Of a stretch of 41,076 nt of DNA, positions 1-8,015 are shown piece by piece. Source of the stretch: a virus. Location: IMG/VR virus record IMGVR_UViG_3300044619_001096, positions 1 through 41,076 of that record, one strand, 5' to 3'. A program made the position numbers and the translations under genes. The stretch's first letter is position 1. Each line of letters opens with the position of its first letter. Below the pieces are notes generated by a model. The model did not search any database. It saw only the letters and a list, made by a program, of their open reading frames with translations, and was not told the origin of the DNA.

Positions 1-1
1 A

Positions 2-553
2 AATTGGGGGACTAAATCGGAAAGTACAGATTTTCTTGCTTATGATTGGGATTTTCCAATGCATAAAGTTAGTCAAAGATATTGTCCAAAATGCCAAAAA
101 ACAGAATCCATTGGGGAATGCAAGTATGGTCCTAAGTTTTGGTTATTGTATTCTTCCCCAATTGAACCATCGGATGAACTGAAAGATGATATTTCCAGAC
201 TTTACACTAAAAAAGAAAGTTATGATTATTCAAACTGGAGAGAAGAATTCAAAGCAACTGAATATGAATTCACCGATTTAATTAAACCCGAACCAATTAA
301 ATCAAGCACAGTAAGAGAAAACTATACTAGGATACAATCTCGTGGCACGACTTACAGTATCCTGCTAAACTGGAGAGGTAAGAACCTGGGAGTTCAAATG
401 TTCTTCCCACAATTTACAAGACCTTCTAAGGAACAGGTAACTTTCGAAGTATCTAAGATATATCCAGGTGCTATTGTATTATCTTTCAATCCATCAACAA
501 AGGACCCAACAAAACCTTTATTATTTACTGGAGACATAAATGGACCCAAATAA
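2..553 (+). CDS. Unrecognised protein, C-terminal part (5' end outside window)
   Basis: The reading frame is open from base 2 with no start codon required, so the gene begins upstream of the window; the first in-window ATG is at 59. I do not recognise the family. Just after that ATG there is a CPKC motif with another Cys about 10 residues later, suggesting a partial zinc site. The rest is soluble and mixed, with no membrane segment. Its end overlaps the next small gene by 14 bases, and it lies two genes upstream of the terminase, so it probably belongs to the late virion transcription unit. Being real is likely; function unknown. Confidence 0.6.
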   Translation, partial: NWGTKSESTDFLAYDWDFPMHKVSQRYCPKCQKTESIGECKYGPKFWLLYSSPIEPSDELKDDISRLYTKKESYDYSNWREEFKATEYEFTDLIKPEPIKSSTVRENYTRIQSRGTTYSILLNWRGKNLGVQMFFPQFTRPSKEQVTFEVSKIYPGAIVLSFNPSTKDPTKPLLFTGDINGPK

Positions 554-719
554 AATTGTTCTTGAGAATTTAACCAAAAACTTTGAGTATGAAAGAATTG
601 CAAGAGAAATTGATACGTGTGATAATGTAGATGACCTTAAAAATATCGCAAAATCTTACGTAAAACTTCACTTAAAATATCAAGAAACATTAGCAAGTTT
701 GAATTTTAATAATTTATGA
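540..719 (+). CDS. Small 59-residue protein upstream of terminase; NblA-like pattern
   Basis: ATG at 540 and TGA at 717-719; the stop overlaps the gp17 start as ATGA, a typical translationally coupled pair. The protein appears to be two helices: an N-terminal LENLTKNFEYERIAREID segment, then an amphipathic DDLKNIAKSYVKLHLKYQE segment. The size and the pattern (F.....R.. then D/E-D/E-L......Y......Y/Q) recall NblA, the phycobilisome-degradation adaptor that cyanobacteria and some cyanophages encode. The position before gp17 is also where T4 has the small terminase gp16, so a packaging role is the main alternative. Real gene likely; function is inference. Confidence 0.6.
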   Translation: MDPNKIVLENLTKNFEYERIAREIDTCDNVDDLKNIAKSYVKLHLKYQETLASLNFNNL

Positions 720-2368
720 CGGAAAAACATTATAAGGGCAATCCAAACCTCAAGGCAGAGAATGTCCAGATTGAATTTTCAACTGACCAAATTCAAGAAT
801 ATTTAAGATGCAAAGAAGACCCAGTTTACTTTGCAATGAACTATGTCAAGATTGTTTCTCTTGATGAAGGTTTGATTCCCTTTGAAATGTATGATTTCCA
901 GAAGGAACTTATTTCAAACTTCCACAATAATCGATTTAATATTGCAAAACTACCTCGTCAGACTGGTAAATCTACGACAGTAGTTTCTTATTTGCTTCAC
1001 TATGCTTTGTTTAATGACAATATAAGAATTGCAATTCTTGCAAACAAAGCAGAGACTGCAAGAGAACTTTTAGGAAGATTGCAACTATCATATGAAAACT
1101 TACCCAAATGGTTGCAGCAAGGTGTTGGTTCTTGGAATAAAGGTTCACTTGAACTTGAGAATGGTAGCAAAATTGTAGCAGCATCTACCTCATCATCTGC
1201 TGTTCGAGGAAACTCATTCAACATCATCTTCCTGGACGAATTTGCATTCATTCCAAATCACATTGCAGAACAGTTCTTTAGTTCTGTATATCCTACCATT
1301 TCTTCTGGTAAATCAACCAAAGTTATTATCATTTCAACCCCTAACGGGATGAATATGTTTTATAAACTCTGGCACGATGCTGAGAGGGGTAGAAATGGAT
1401 ATATTCCACTGGAAGTTCACTGGAGTGCTGTTCCTGGTAGAGATGCTGCTTGGAAAGAAGAGACTATCAGGAACACTTCCGAACGTCAGTTTACCCAAGA
1501 ATTTGAGTGCGAATTCCTGGGTTCGGTTGATACTTTGATTACACCATCAAAACTTCGTTCAATGGTCTATGAAGACCCATTAACTTCAAATAAAGGTCTT
1601 GATGTTTACGAGCATCCAGAGAAAGACCATACTTATATGATGACAGTTGACGTTGCTAGAGGAACAGGAAAAGATTATTCTGCTTTTGTTGTTGTTGATA
1701 TTACTTCTTTTCCATATAAACTAGTAGCAAAATACAGGGACAATGACATAAAACCAATTCTATTTCCTTCTATTATTGATAAAGTAGGAAGAGCATACAA
1801 CTATTCTTATGTTCTTGTTGAAGTGAATGATATTGGTGAACAAGTTTCCAATATGCTCCATTTTGATTTGGAATATAGCAATCTTTTGATGTGTGCGATG
1901 AGAGGTCGTGCAGGTCAATTAGTGGGTCAGGGGTTCTCTGGAAAAAAATCTCAACTTGGAGTGAAGATGTCTAAAAATGTCAAAAAGGTTGGATGCTCGA
2001 ACCTTAAGACTATAGTAGAAGATGATAAGGTAATAATTAAAGATTATGATGTTATCAGTGAATTGACCACGTTTATCCAACGCAATCAATCATTCGAGGC
2101 AGAAGATGGTTGCAATGACGACCTTGCAATGTGCCTGGTTATTTTCTCTTGGTTAATCGTTCAACCTTATTTTAAGGAAATGACCGATAATGATATTCGT
2201 AAGAGAATTTATGATGAGCAGAAAAATCAAATTGAGCAGGATATGTCCCCATTTGGTTTTATATCTGATGGATTAACAGAAATGGAAACTAGTTTTGTAG
2301 ATAAAGATGGAGATAGATGGCATCTTGATGAATATGGAGATATGGCATATATGTGGGATTATAGATAG
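716..2368 (+). CDS. gp17: Terminase large subunit gp17 (DNA-packaging ATPase/nuclease)
   Basis: The packaging motor that translocates DNA into proheads and cuts concatemers. The 550-residue product has a Walker A-like loop RQTGKST at about 81-87, a Walker B IIFLDE at about 170-175 followed by the coupling motif region STPNG near 207-211, and a C-terminal RNase H-like nuclease domain beginning TVDVARGTGKDYS with its first acidic ligand at about D312. Length is slightly below T4 gp17 (610). It overlaps the preceding small gene by ATGA and directly abuts the next gene. It is the first of the T4-ordered run 17-18-19-20. Confidence 0.96.
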   Translation: MTEKHYKGNPNLKAENVQIEFSTDQIQEYLRCKEDPVYFAMNYVKIVSLDEGLIPFEMYDFQKELISNFHNNRFNIAKLPRQTGKSTTVVSYLLHYALFNDNIRIAILANKAETARELLGRLQLSYENLPKWLQQGVGSWNKGSLELENGSKIVAASTSSSAVRGNSFNIIFLDEFAFIPNHIAEQFFSSVYPTISSGKSTKVIIISTPNGMNMFYKLWHDAERGRNGYIPLEVHWSAVPGRDAAWKEETIRNTSERQFTQEFECEFLGSVDTLITPSKLRSMVYEDPLTSNKGLDVYEHPEKDHTYMMTVDVARGTGKDYSAFVVVDITSFPYKLVAKYRDNDIKPILFPSIIDKVGRAYNYSYVLVEVNDIGEQVSNMLHFDLEYSNLLMCAMRGRAGQLVGQGFSGKKSQLGVKMSKNVKKVGCSNLKTIVEDDKVIIKDYDVISELTTFIQRNQSFEAEDGCNDDLAMCLVIFSWLIVQPYFKEMTDNDIRKRIYDEQKNQIEQDMSPFGFISDGLTEMETSFVDKDGDRWHLDEYGDMAYMWDYR

Positions 2369-2602
2369 ATGGATTTAGAAGAGCAATTTGAAAGAGAATA
2401 TCTATTTTTAACTGAAAGAACTTGCAGGATCTGTAAAGAAACTAAAGATTTAATTGATGGGTTTTACTTGACTCGTAAAGGTAGAGGACGAGTTCCTTCT
2501 GCATATTCTTATGAATGTAAAGAATGCACTATAAAAAGAATTACAGAAAATAGAAAAATATCCCCAAAAATAGCAAGTAAGTGGGAATATCCTGACTGGT
2601 AA
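2369..2602 (+). CDS. Small zinc-binding protein
   Basis: A 77-residue protein whose ATG follows the gp17 stop with no spacer. It holds two CxxC pairs, CRIC near residue 19 and CKEC near residue 50, separated by a short FYLTRKGRGR segment. This is the pattern of a small treble-clef or zinc-ribbon knuckle, as in the N-terminal region of endonuclease VII-like proteins (known of that family; here only the pattern is seen). There is no HNH catalytic signature. It probably binds nucleic acid or protein during late infection. Confidence 0.6.
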   Translation: MDLEEQFEREYLFLTERTCRICKETKDLIDGFYLTRKGRGRVPSAYSYECKECTIKRITENRKISPKIASKWEYPDW

Positions 2603-2642
2603 ATTGTTCATTGGTGATTTCCCCAACTTAAAGAGTGCAAAT

Positions 2643-2650
2643 TATAAATA
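2643..2650 (+). promoter_or_regulatory. T4-like late promoter (TATAAATA) before gp18
   Basis: Exact TATAAATA, the T4 late -10 element, lies 37 bases before the gp18 ATG in an AT-rich spacer. A GAGGT ribosome binding site precedes the start codon. Confidence 0.75.
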
Positions 2651-2686
2651 TTATTAGACAAAATAGACTTCTTCAGAGGTAAACAG

Positions 2687-5128
2687 ATGGCGGTAAATTT
2701 AGTATCCCCTGGGGTAAATGTGAGAGAAGTTGACTTGACTGTTGGTGGCATTACCCAAGCTGCTCAGCAAGTCGGTGCATTTTGTGGCCCATTCGAAAAA
2801 GGTCCAGTAAATCAACCCGTATTAGTAGAAACAGAACAAGATTTATTAAAGTACTTCGGGAAACCACAAACTGCAGATGGTCAGAACGAGTACTGGTTAA
2901 CAGCATCAGCATATTTGTCATATGGTGGCGTTTTAAGAGTTGTTAGAACAAATTCATCTTCTGCTACTCTTCTCAACACAGCATATGTCGGTGTTGCAGG
3001 AACAGTAAGTAATTTTAGAATTGAGAACAAAGAAGATTATTTAACTAATCACACTGATGATACTGATTGGTATTTTGCAGCAAAAGAACCAGGAAGTTGG
3101 GCAAATAATTTAAAGGTTTGCATGATCGATAATGCTGCTGACCAAATAATCAGTGGTATTAATACTCAGTTTTCAACTATAACTGGATTAGCAACTGCAT
3201 TTTCAGTTGCTAATGCAACAATAGGAATCAATACCACAATAATTTCTGGCATCAATACTTCTGGAATTACATTAGAAACTCTTGTTCAGACTGACAATAC
3301 AGCAAATGGAGTTGCAGCAAGAACTGCAATTATCAGTGTCAGTGGAGCTAATGGTGGAACAATCGTTCTTGAAACTCCAACAACCAACATTGGAGTAGTA
3401 ACAACAACATTAAGATTTGGTTCACAAACATCTTTCCAAACAGCAAATCAAATTCAAGTAGGATATGCTGTTACCCAAAAATTAAACAAGACAGGAATAG
3501 AAGGAAGCAATGTTGTAACTTATGATGGATTCATCAGAGGATTAGTAACAGAGGTAGGAACAGGTCAAATAAGTATTAGAGTAACAGATAGAGTTGATTC
3601 TTCTGGTGTATCTACACCAATAGACTACAAGAATCCAGGATCAAGCACTGGATTGAATGCATCATCATTTGATACTTTTAGTACAGATGCTTTCTATGTT
3701 TCTCCATCTGGTGGATCACCAGTTGAATATAGCAATAGTAATTTTAATGTTTTAGATTGGTACGATCAGCAAACATTGGGACTCCAAAATAGTAATGTTT
3801 ATTGGAAAAGTATTGCACCAAAACCAGGTACTTCACAATTCGCATCTGAAAGAAATTCAAAATATGATGAACTTCACGTTATTGTAGTTGATGATACTGG
3901 TTCAGTTACTGGAATTAGTGGAAATCTACTAGAAAAATTCATAGGAATTTCGAAAGCAACTGATAGTAGAATTTCCCCATCTGAGTCAATATATTATAAA
4001 ACTTATATTGAAAATAAATCAAATTATATCTACTCTGGAGTAGATCATACTGGAACTTCGTCAAATATAGTTGCACAAAGTGGAAGCACTACAGTATTCG
4101 CTCTCGTCACTGGAAGTTGGTCAACTGAGTCTCAAAACAAAGTATTTAATACTGTTGGCAAAAAAACTTATTCATTAACTGGAGGAAATGACTATAGTGG
4201 AGTAAATAATATTGGTGGATATTCAATATCCAATGCCGACTTAATCAATGCATATTCAGTTTTCCAAAATCCAGCAGAATACGAGATCAACTATTTAATT
4301 AGTGGACCATCAGCAGCATCATTATATGAATCTCAGGCAAAGGCAAATGCATTAATTGCAATTGCTGAATCAAGAAAGGATTGCGTTGTTGCTATTTCTC
4401 CTCATCGTGATGGTATTGTCAATGTTCCAGATGCCGAATCTCAAACAAATAATATTATTGAATTTTTTGATCCATTAACATCTAGTTCTTATGCAATTTT
4501 TGATAGTGGATACAAGTACACATATGATAGATTTAATTCTAAGTTTGTGTATATTCCATGTAATGGAGATGTTGCAGGTCTAATGGCAAGAACAGCAATT
4601 CGCAATTATCCTTGGTATTCACCCGCAGGAAGTTCTAGAGGTGCATTAAATAATGTGGTGAAGTTGGCATATAATCCAACCCAAGCACAACGTGATGCAC
4701 TTTATACTAGAAGAATTAATCCTATTATTTCTTCTCCTGGTGCTGGATTTATTCTATTTGGAGATAAAACTGCTTTAGGATATTCTTCAGCATTTGATCG
4801 TATCAATGTCAGAAATCTGTTCTTAACAATTGAAAAGGCAATTGAAAGAGCAGCAAGAGCACAGCTCTTTGAATTTAATGATACCGTAACAAGAGCAAAT
4901 TTCATAAACATTGTAGAACCATACTTACGTGATGTAAAAGGAAAGAGAGGAATTACTGATTTTATTGTGGTTGCTGATGAAACAAATAACACTCCTGATG
5001 TGATTGATTCTAATCAATTTAGAGCAGATATTTATATCAAACCAGCAAGATCCATCAACTTTATTGGTCTTAATTTTATTGCTACTCGCACTGGAGTCAG
5101 CTTCTCTGAAGTAATCGGAACCGTTTAA
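2687..5128 (+). CDS. gp18: Contractile tail sheath protein gp18
   Basis: The major protein of the contractile tail sheath. The 813-residue product begins MAVNLVSPGVNVREVDLT, a typical phage sheath N-terminus, and ends with a conserved C-terminal domain rich in VVADETNNTP and IYIKPARSINFIGL-type segments that pack around the tube. It is longer than T4 gp18 (659); the extra length lies in a Ser/Thr/Asn-rich middle region (about residues 150-400), likely the surface-exposed insertion. It is preceded by a late promoter and followed 19 bases later by the tube gene. Confidence 0.96.
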   Translation: MAVNLVSPGVNVREVDLTVGGITQAAQQVGAFCGPFEKGPVNQPVLVETEQDLLKYFGKPQTADGQNEYWLTASAYLSYGGVLRVVRTNSSSATLLNTAYVGVAGTVSNFRIENKEDYLTNHTDDTDWYFAAKEPGSWANNLKVCMIDNAADQIISGINTQFSTITGLATAFSVANATIGINTTIISGINTSGITLETLVQTDNTANGVAARTAIISVSGANGGTIVLETPTTNIGVVTTTLRFGSQTSFQTANQIQVGYAVTQKLNKTGIEGSNVVTYDGFIRGLVTEVGTGQISIRVTDRVDSSGVSTPIDYKNPGSSTGLNASSFDTFSTDAFYVSPSGGSPVEYSNSNFNVLDWYDQQTLGLQNSNVYWKSIAPKPGTSQFASERNSKYDELHVIVVDDTGSVTGISGNLLEKFIGISKATDSRISPSESIYYKTYIENKSNYIYSGVDHTGTSSNIVAQSGSTTVFALVTGSWSTESQNKVFNTVGKKTYSLTGGNDYSGVNNIGGYSISNADLINAYSVFQNPAEYEINYLISGPSAASLYESQAKANALIAIAESRKDCVVAISPHRDGIVNVPDAESQTNNIIEFFDPLTSSSYAIFDSGYKYTYDRFNSKFVYIPCNGDVAGLMARTAIRNYPWYSPAGSSRGALNNVVKLAYNPTQAQRDALYTRRINPIISSPGAGFILFGDKTALGYSSAFDRINVRNLFLTIEKAIERAARAQLFEFNDTVTRANFINIVEPYLRDVKGKRGITDFIVVADETNNTPDVIDSNQFRADIYIKPARSINFIGLNFIATRTGVSFSEVIGTV

Positions 5129-5147
5129 TTTTTAGAGGTAACCACAA

Positions 5148-5774
5148 ATGGCAAACACACCCGAATATTCAAATAGAACTTTAGATACATTTAAATCGAA
5201 ATTAGTAGGTGGTGGTGCAAGACCAAACCTCTTTGAATGCGAAATTGCATTTCCAGATGGTTTAGGCATTATTGCAGATGAAGACTACAATTTTATGATA
5301 AAAGCAGCAAGTCTTCCTGCTTCTAACATTAATGTAATTAATGTTCCATTTAGGGGAAGAAATCTTAAAGTTGCTGGAGATAGAACATTCGATCCTTGGT
5401 CGATAACTGTCATCAATGACACCAACTTTAAGATTAGAAATGCTTTTGAGCAGTGGATGAATTTCATCAATCGTCATGATGATAATGCGGGGGTCATTAC
5501 TCCTGCCGCATATCAAGTTAATATGAAAGTATTCCAGTTAGGTAGAGGCAATACTGCCGATGCAACTAGAGGAACATTACCAGGACGTTCAGAACAAATT
5601 CCAGTTCTTAAGGCATATAAGTTTTATGGTGTATTCCCAACAGCAGTAAGTTCAATTGAACTTTCTTATGATAATGCAGACGCAATTGAAGAGTTCAGCG
5701 TGGATTTACAAGTTCAATGGTGGGATGCTGCTGATTCGGGAAATAATTCCATTCTTGGTGTGGAGAATTTCTGA
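5148..5774 (+). CDS. gp19: Tail tube protein gp19
   Basis: Forms the inner tail tube through which DNA passes. The 208-residue product has the T4 gp19-type layout: an early NLFECEIAFP strand, an ASLPASNINVINVPFRGR loop-strand segment and a late QVQWWDA region. It sits directly after the sheath gene with a GAGGT ribosome binding site in the 19-base gap, as in T4 and other cyanomyoviruses. Length is slightly above T4 gp19 (163), as usual for cyanophages. Confidence 0.95.
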   Translation: MANTPEYSNRTLDTFKSKLVGGGARPNLFECEIAFPDGLGIIADEDYNFMIKAASLPASNINVINVPFRGRNLKVAGDRTFDPWSITVINDTNFKIRNAFEQWMNFINRHDDNAGVITPAAYQVNMKVFQLGRGNTADATRGTLPGRSEQIPVLKAYKFYGVFPTAVSSIELSYDNADAIEEFSVDLQVQWWDAADSGNNSILGVENF

Positions 5775-5779
5775 TACAT

Positions 5780-5787
5780 TATAAATA
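5780..5787 (+). promoter_or_regulatory. T4-like late promoter before gp20
   Basis: Exact TATAAATA in the gp19-gp20 gap, 28 bases before the gp20 ATG, spaced as at gp18. Confidence 0.75.
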
Positions 5788-5814
5788 CTAGAAATAGTTT
5801 TTTAATATATTATA

Positions 5815-7494
5815 ATGCCAAGATTATTTGGATTTAAAATTGAGGAACCGGAAGACAAATCTTCAAAGATTGTCTCTCCGGTTCCTCCTAATGATGAGGA
5901 CAAATCAGATTTTTATCTGTCCAGTGGATTTTATGGTCAATACGTAGATATTGAAGGAGTATATAAATCCGAGGGAGATTTAGTAAGAAGATATAGAGAA
6001 ATGGCACTTCATCCAGAAGTTGATAGTGCCATTGAAGATGTTGTAAATGAAGCAATCGTTTCAGATTCTGATGATTCACCTTTGCAAATAGATTTATCAA
6101 ACTTACCAGCTAGCGATAAATTAAAAGATAAAATCAGAGAAGAATTTAAGTACATTAAAGAAATAATGGACTTCGACAAGAAGTGCCATGAAATTTTTAG
6201 GAATTGGTATATTGATGGAAGAATCTTTTATCATAAAGTAATTGATATAAACAAACCCCAAGATGGAATTAAGGAAATAAGATATATTGATCCACTAAAA
6301 ATAAGACACATAAGAAGATTAAAGAAAGACCAAAAGGATTTAAGATCTGCATTGAGTAAAATCAATTCCGATTCAAATGTAATTGATTTTAACCCACCAG
6401 AAATTGAAGAGTTTTATTTGTATAATCCAAATCAACTCTCTTCAATGACTGCAACCTCTGGTTCCAATTTCAAATCCGAGGCAAGGCAAGTAAGAATTGC
6501 TCCAGATTCAATTGCCTATATTACTTCTGGACTGGTAGATAGAAATAAGCAGACAGTTCTATCACATCTACACAAAGCAATCAAGGCACTCAATCAACTT
6601 AGAATGATTGAGGATTCTTTAGTAATCTATCGTTTGTCTCGTGCCCCAGAACGCAGAATTTTTTACATTGATGTAGGAAATCTACCAAAGATTAAAGCAG
6701 AGCAATACCTTCGTGATGTGATGAATCGTTATCGCAACAAGTTGGTATATGATGCCAACACTGGTGAGATTCGTGATGACCGAAAGTATATGGCAATGCT
6801 TGAGGATTTCTGGTTACCTCGTCGTGAAGGTGGCAGAGGAACAGAAATTACAACTCTTCCTGGTGGTCAGAATCTTGGGGAACTTGCAGATATTGAATAT
6901 TTCCAGAAAAAACTTTATCGTTCTTTGAATGTTCCAGAAACTAGACTTAATTCTAGTGGTGGATTTAGTTTGGGTCGTTCTTCAGAAATTCTTAGAGATG
7001 AAGTTAAATTTACTAAGTTTGTCGGAAGATTAAGGAAAAGATTCTCAAATCTTTTTAATGATATGCTGAAGACTCAACTTATCTTAAAAAATATTGTATC
7101 TATAGAAGATTGGAATTCTCTTTCCGATCACATTCAATATGATTATCTTTATGACAATCATTTTTCAGAATTAAAAGATACAGAATTATTAAATGATAAA
7201 CTTGCTTCAGTTGCAGCAATGGAACCATATATTGGAAAGTATTTCTCATTAGAGTATGTTCGTTCCAAGATTCTTAAGCAGAATGATGGTGAAATCAAGG
7301 AAATCAACAAGCAGATTGAAAAAGAAATTAAAGCAGGATTAATCGTTGACCCCAAACTTGTTGTTTCTCAACAACAAGCATCGATGCAACCAATAGACCA
7401 AGGAATGGATATGGGTCAGGGTCAATCTCCAGAGCAACAATCTGGTGCTGCAATGGGAGAACCAGTAATGGAACCCCAAGCAGGGGAAATATAA
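5815..7494 (+). CDS. gp20: Portal vertex protein gp20
   Basis: The dodecameric portal at the head-tail vertex, the channel for DNA entry and exit and the docking site of gp17. The 559-residue product shows cyanophage gp20 hallmarks: PEVDSAIEDVVNEA near residue 68, a long central region with RAPERRIFYIDVGNLP, RYRNKLVYDANTGE and TTLPGGQNLGEL, and a Gln/Met/Gly-rich acidic tail. This gene is the standard diversity marker for cyanomyoviruses. A late promoter precedes it, and another overlaps its stop codon. Confidence 0.97.
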   Translation: MPRLFGFKIEEPEDKSSKIVSPVPPNDEDKSDFYLSSGFYGQYVDIEGVYKSEGDLVRRYREMALHPEVDSAIEDVVNEAIVSDSDDSPLQIDLSNLPASDKLKDKIREEFKYIKEIMDFDKKCHEIFRNWYIDGRIFYHKVIDINKPQDGIKEIRYIDPLKIRHIRRLKKDQKDLRSALSKINSDSNVIDFNPPEIEEFYLYNPNQLSSMTATSGSNFKSEARQVRIAPDSIAYITSGLVDRNKQTVLSHLHKAIKALNQLRMIEDSLVIYRLSRAPERRIFYIDVGNLPKIKAEQYLRDVMNRYRNKLVYDANTGEIRDDRKYMAMLEDFWLPRREGGRGTEITTLPGGQNLGELADIEYFQKKLYRSLNVPETRLNSSGGFSLGRSSEILRDEVKFTKFVGRLRKRFSNLFNDMLKTQLILKNIVSIEDWNSLSDHIQYDYLYDNHFSELKDTELLNDKLASVAAMEPYIGKYFSLEYVRSKILKQNDGEIKEINKQIEKEIKAGLIVDPKLVVSQQQASMQPIDQGMDMGQGQSPEQQSGAAMGEPVMEPQAGEI

Positions 7495-7497
7495 ATA
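7490..7497 (+). promoter_or_regulatory. T4-like late promoter overlapping the gp20 stop
   Basis: Exact TATAAATA spans the end of gp20, 28 bases before the ATG at 7525. The same spacing occurs at gp20, supporting use for the gp67-like gene. Confidence 0.7.
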
Positions 7498-7524
7498 AAA
7501 ATAGTTATCTAAATTAATTGAATC

Positions 7525-7689
7525 ATGGAAGAGCTACTTACAATGTTTGCAAATGATGAATCTCCAGCAGAGATTAGTGATGCAATCAAGGCAATGCTAT
7601 TCACTAAATCCGCAGAAAGAATTGAAGCAGTAAAGCCTTATGTTTCTGCTTCAATGTTCGGACTGGACGATTCATCCGAAGAGGAGTGA
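7525..7689 (+). CDS. gp67: Prohead core protein gp67-like
   Basis: A 54-residue protein (MEELLTMFANDESPAEISD...) ending in an acidic DDSSEEE tail. Small size, an internal KSAERIEAVKP helix, the acidic end and the position directly after gp20 all match T4 gp67, a prohead core component processed by the gp21 protease. A late promoter lies 28 bases upstream. The assignment relies on synteny and character rather than strong identity. Confidence 0.65.
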   Translation: MEELLTMFANDESPAEISDAIKAMLFTKSAERIEAVKPYVSASMFGLDDSSEEE

Positions 7690-7698
7690 GTTATTAAA

Positions 7699-8013
7699 AT
7701 GAAATCATACAGACAATTTATTTCCGAATCTATTAATATTGCTGGTGATTTCAATGGAAATCTTTACATCAACGGTTCTGAAAATCAATCAGAACCAGTT
7801 GGTGAATCATTTCTTGCGGATGTAGTTTGGGAAGGAAAACTATATCGAATGGAAGTAGAAGGAAAGATGTTAGATAAAAATAAATTAGCAGAACAACTTC
7901 AAGGAGAGTATCCTGGAGCAATTGTTCATAACATTTATCCAATAACTGAGAATTCGTTAAAAGTAAGAAAAGCACAAAGATATCAACCAGAAAGACTAAC
8001 TTGGACTGATTAA
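7699..8013 (+). CDS. Conserved phage protein in gp68 position
   Basis: A 104-residue protein starting MKSYRQFISES, the basic N-terminal helix often seen on prohead-core or prohead-targeted proteins of T4-like phages. The rest is a compact beta-type domain (ADVVWEGKLYRMEVEG, GEYPGAIVHNIYP). It begins 9 bases after the gp67-like gene. In T4 the next gene is gp68, also a prohead core protein, so a head-assembly role is plausible; identity with gp68 is not shown. Confidence 0.6.
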   Translation: MKSYRQFISESINIAGDFNGNLYINGSENQSEPVGESFLADVVWEGKLYRMEVEGKMLDKNKLAEQLQGEYPGAIVHNIYPITENSLKVRKAQRYQPERLTWTD

Positions 8014-8015
8014 TA

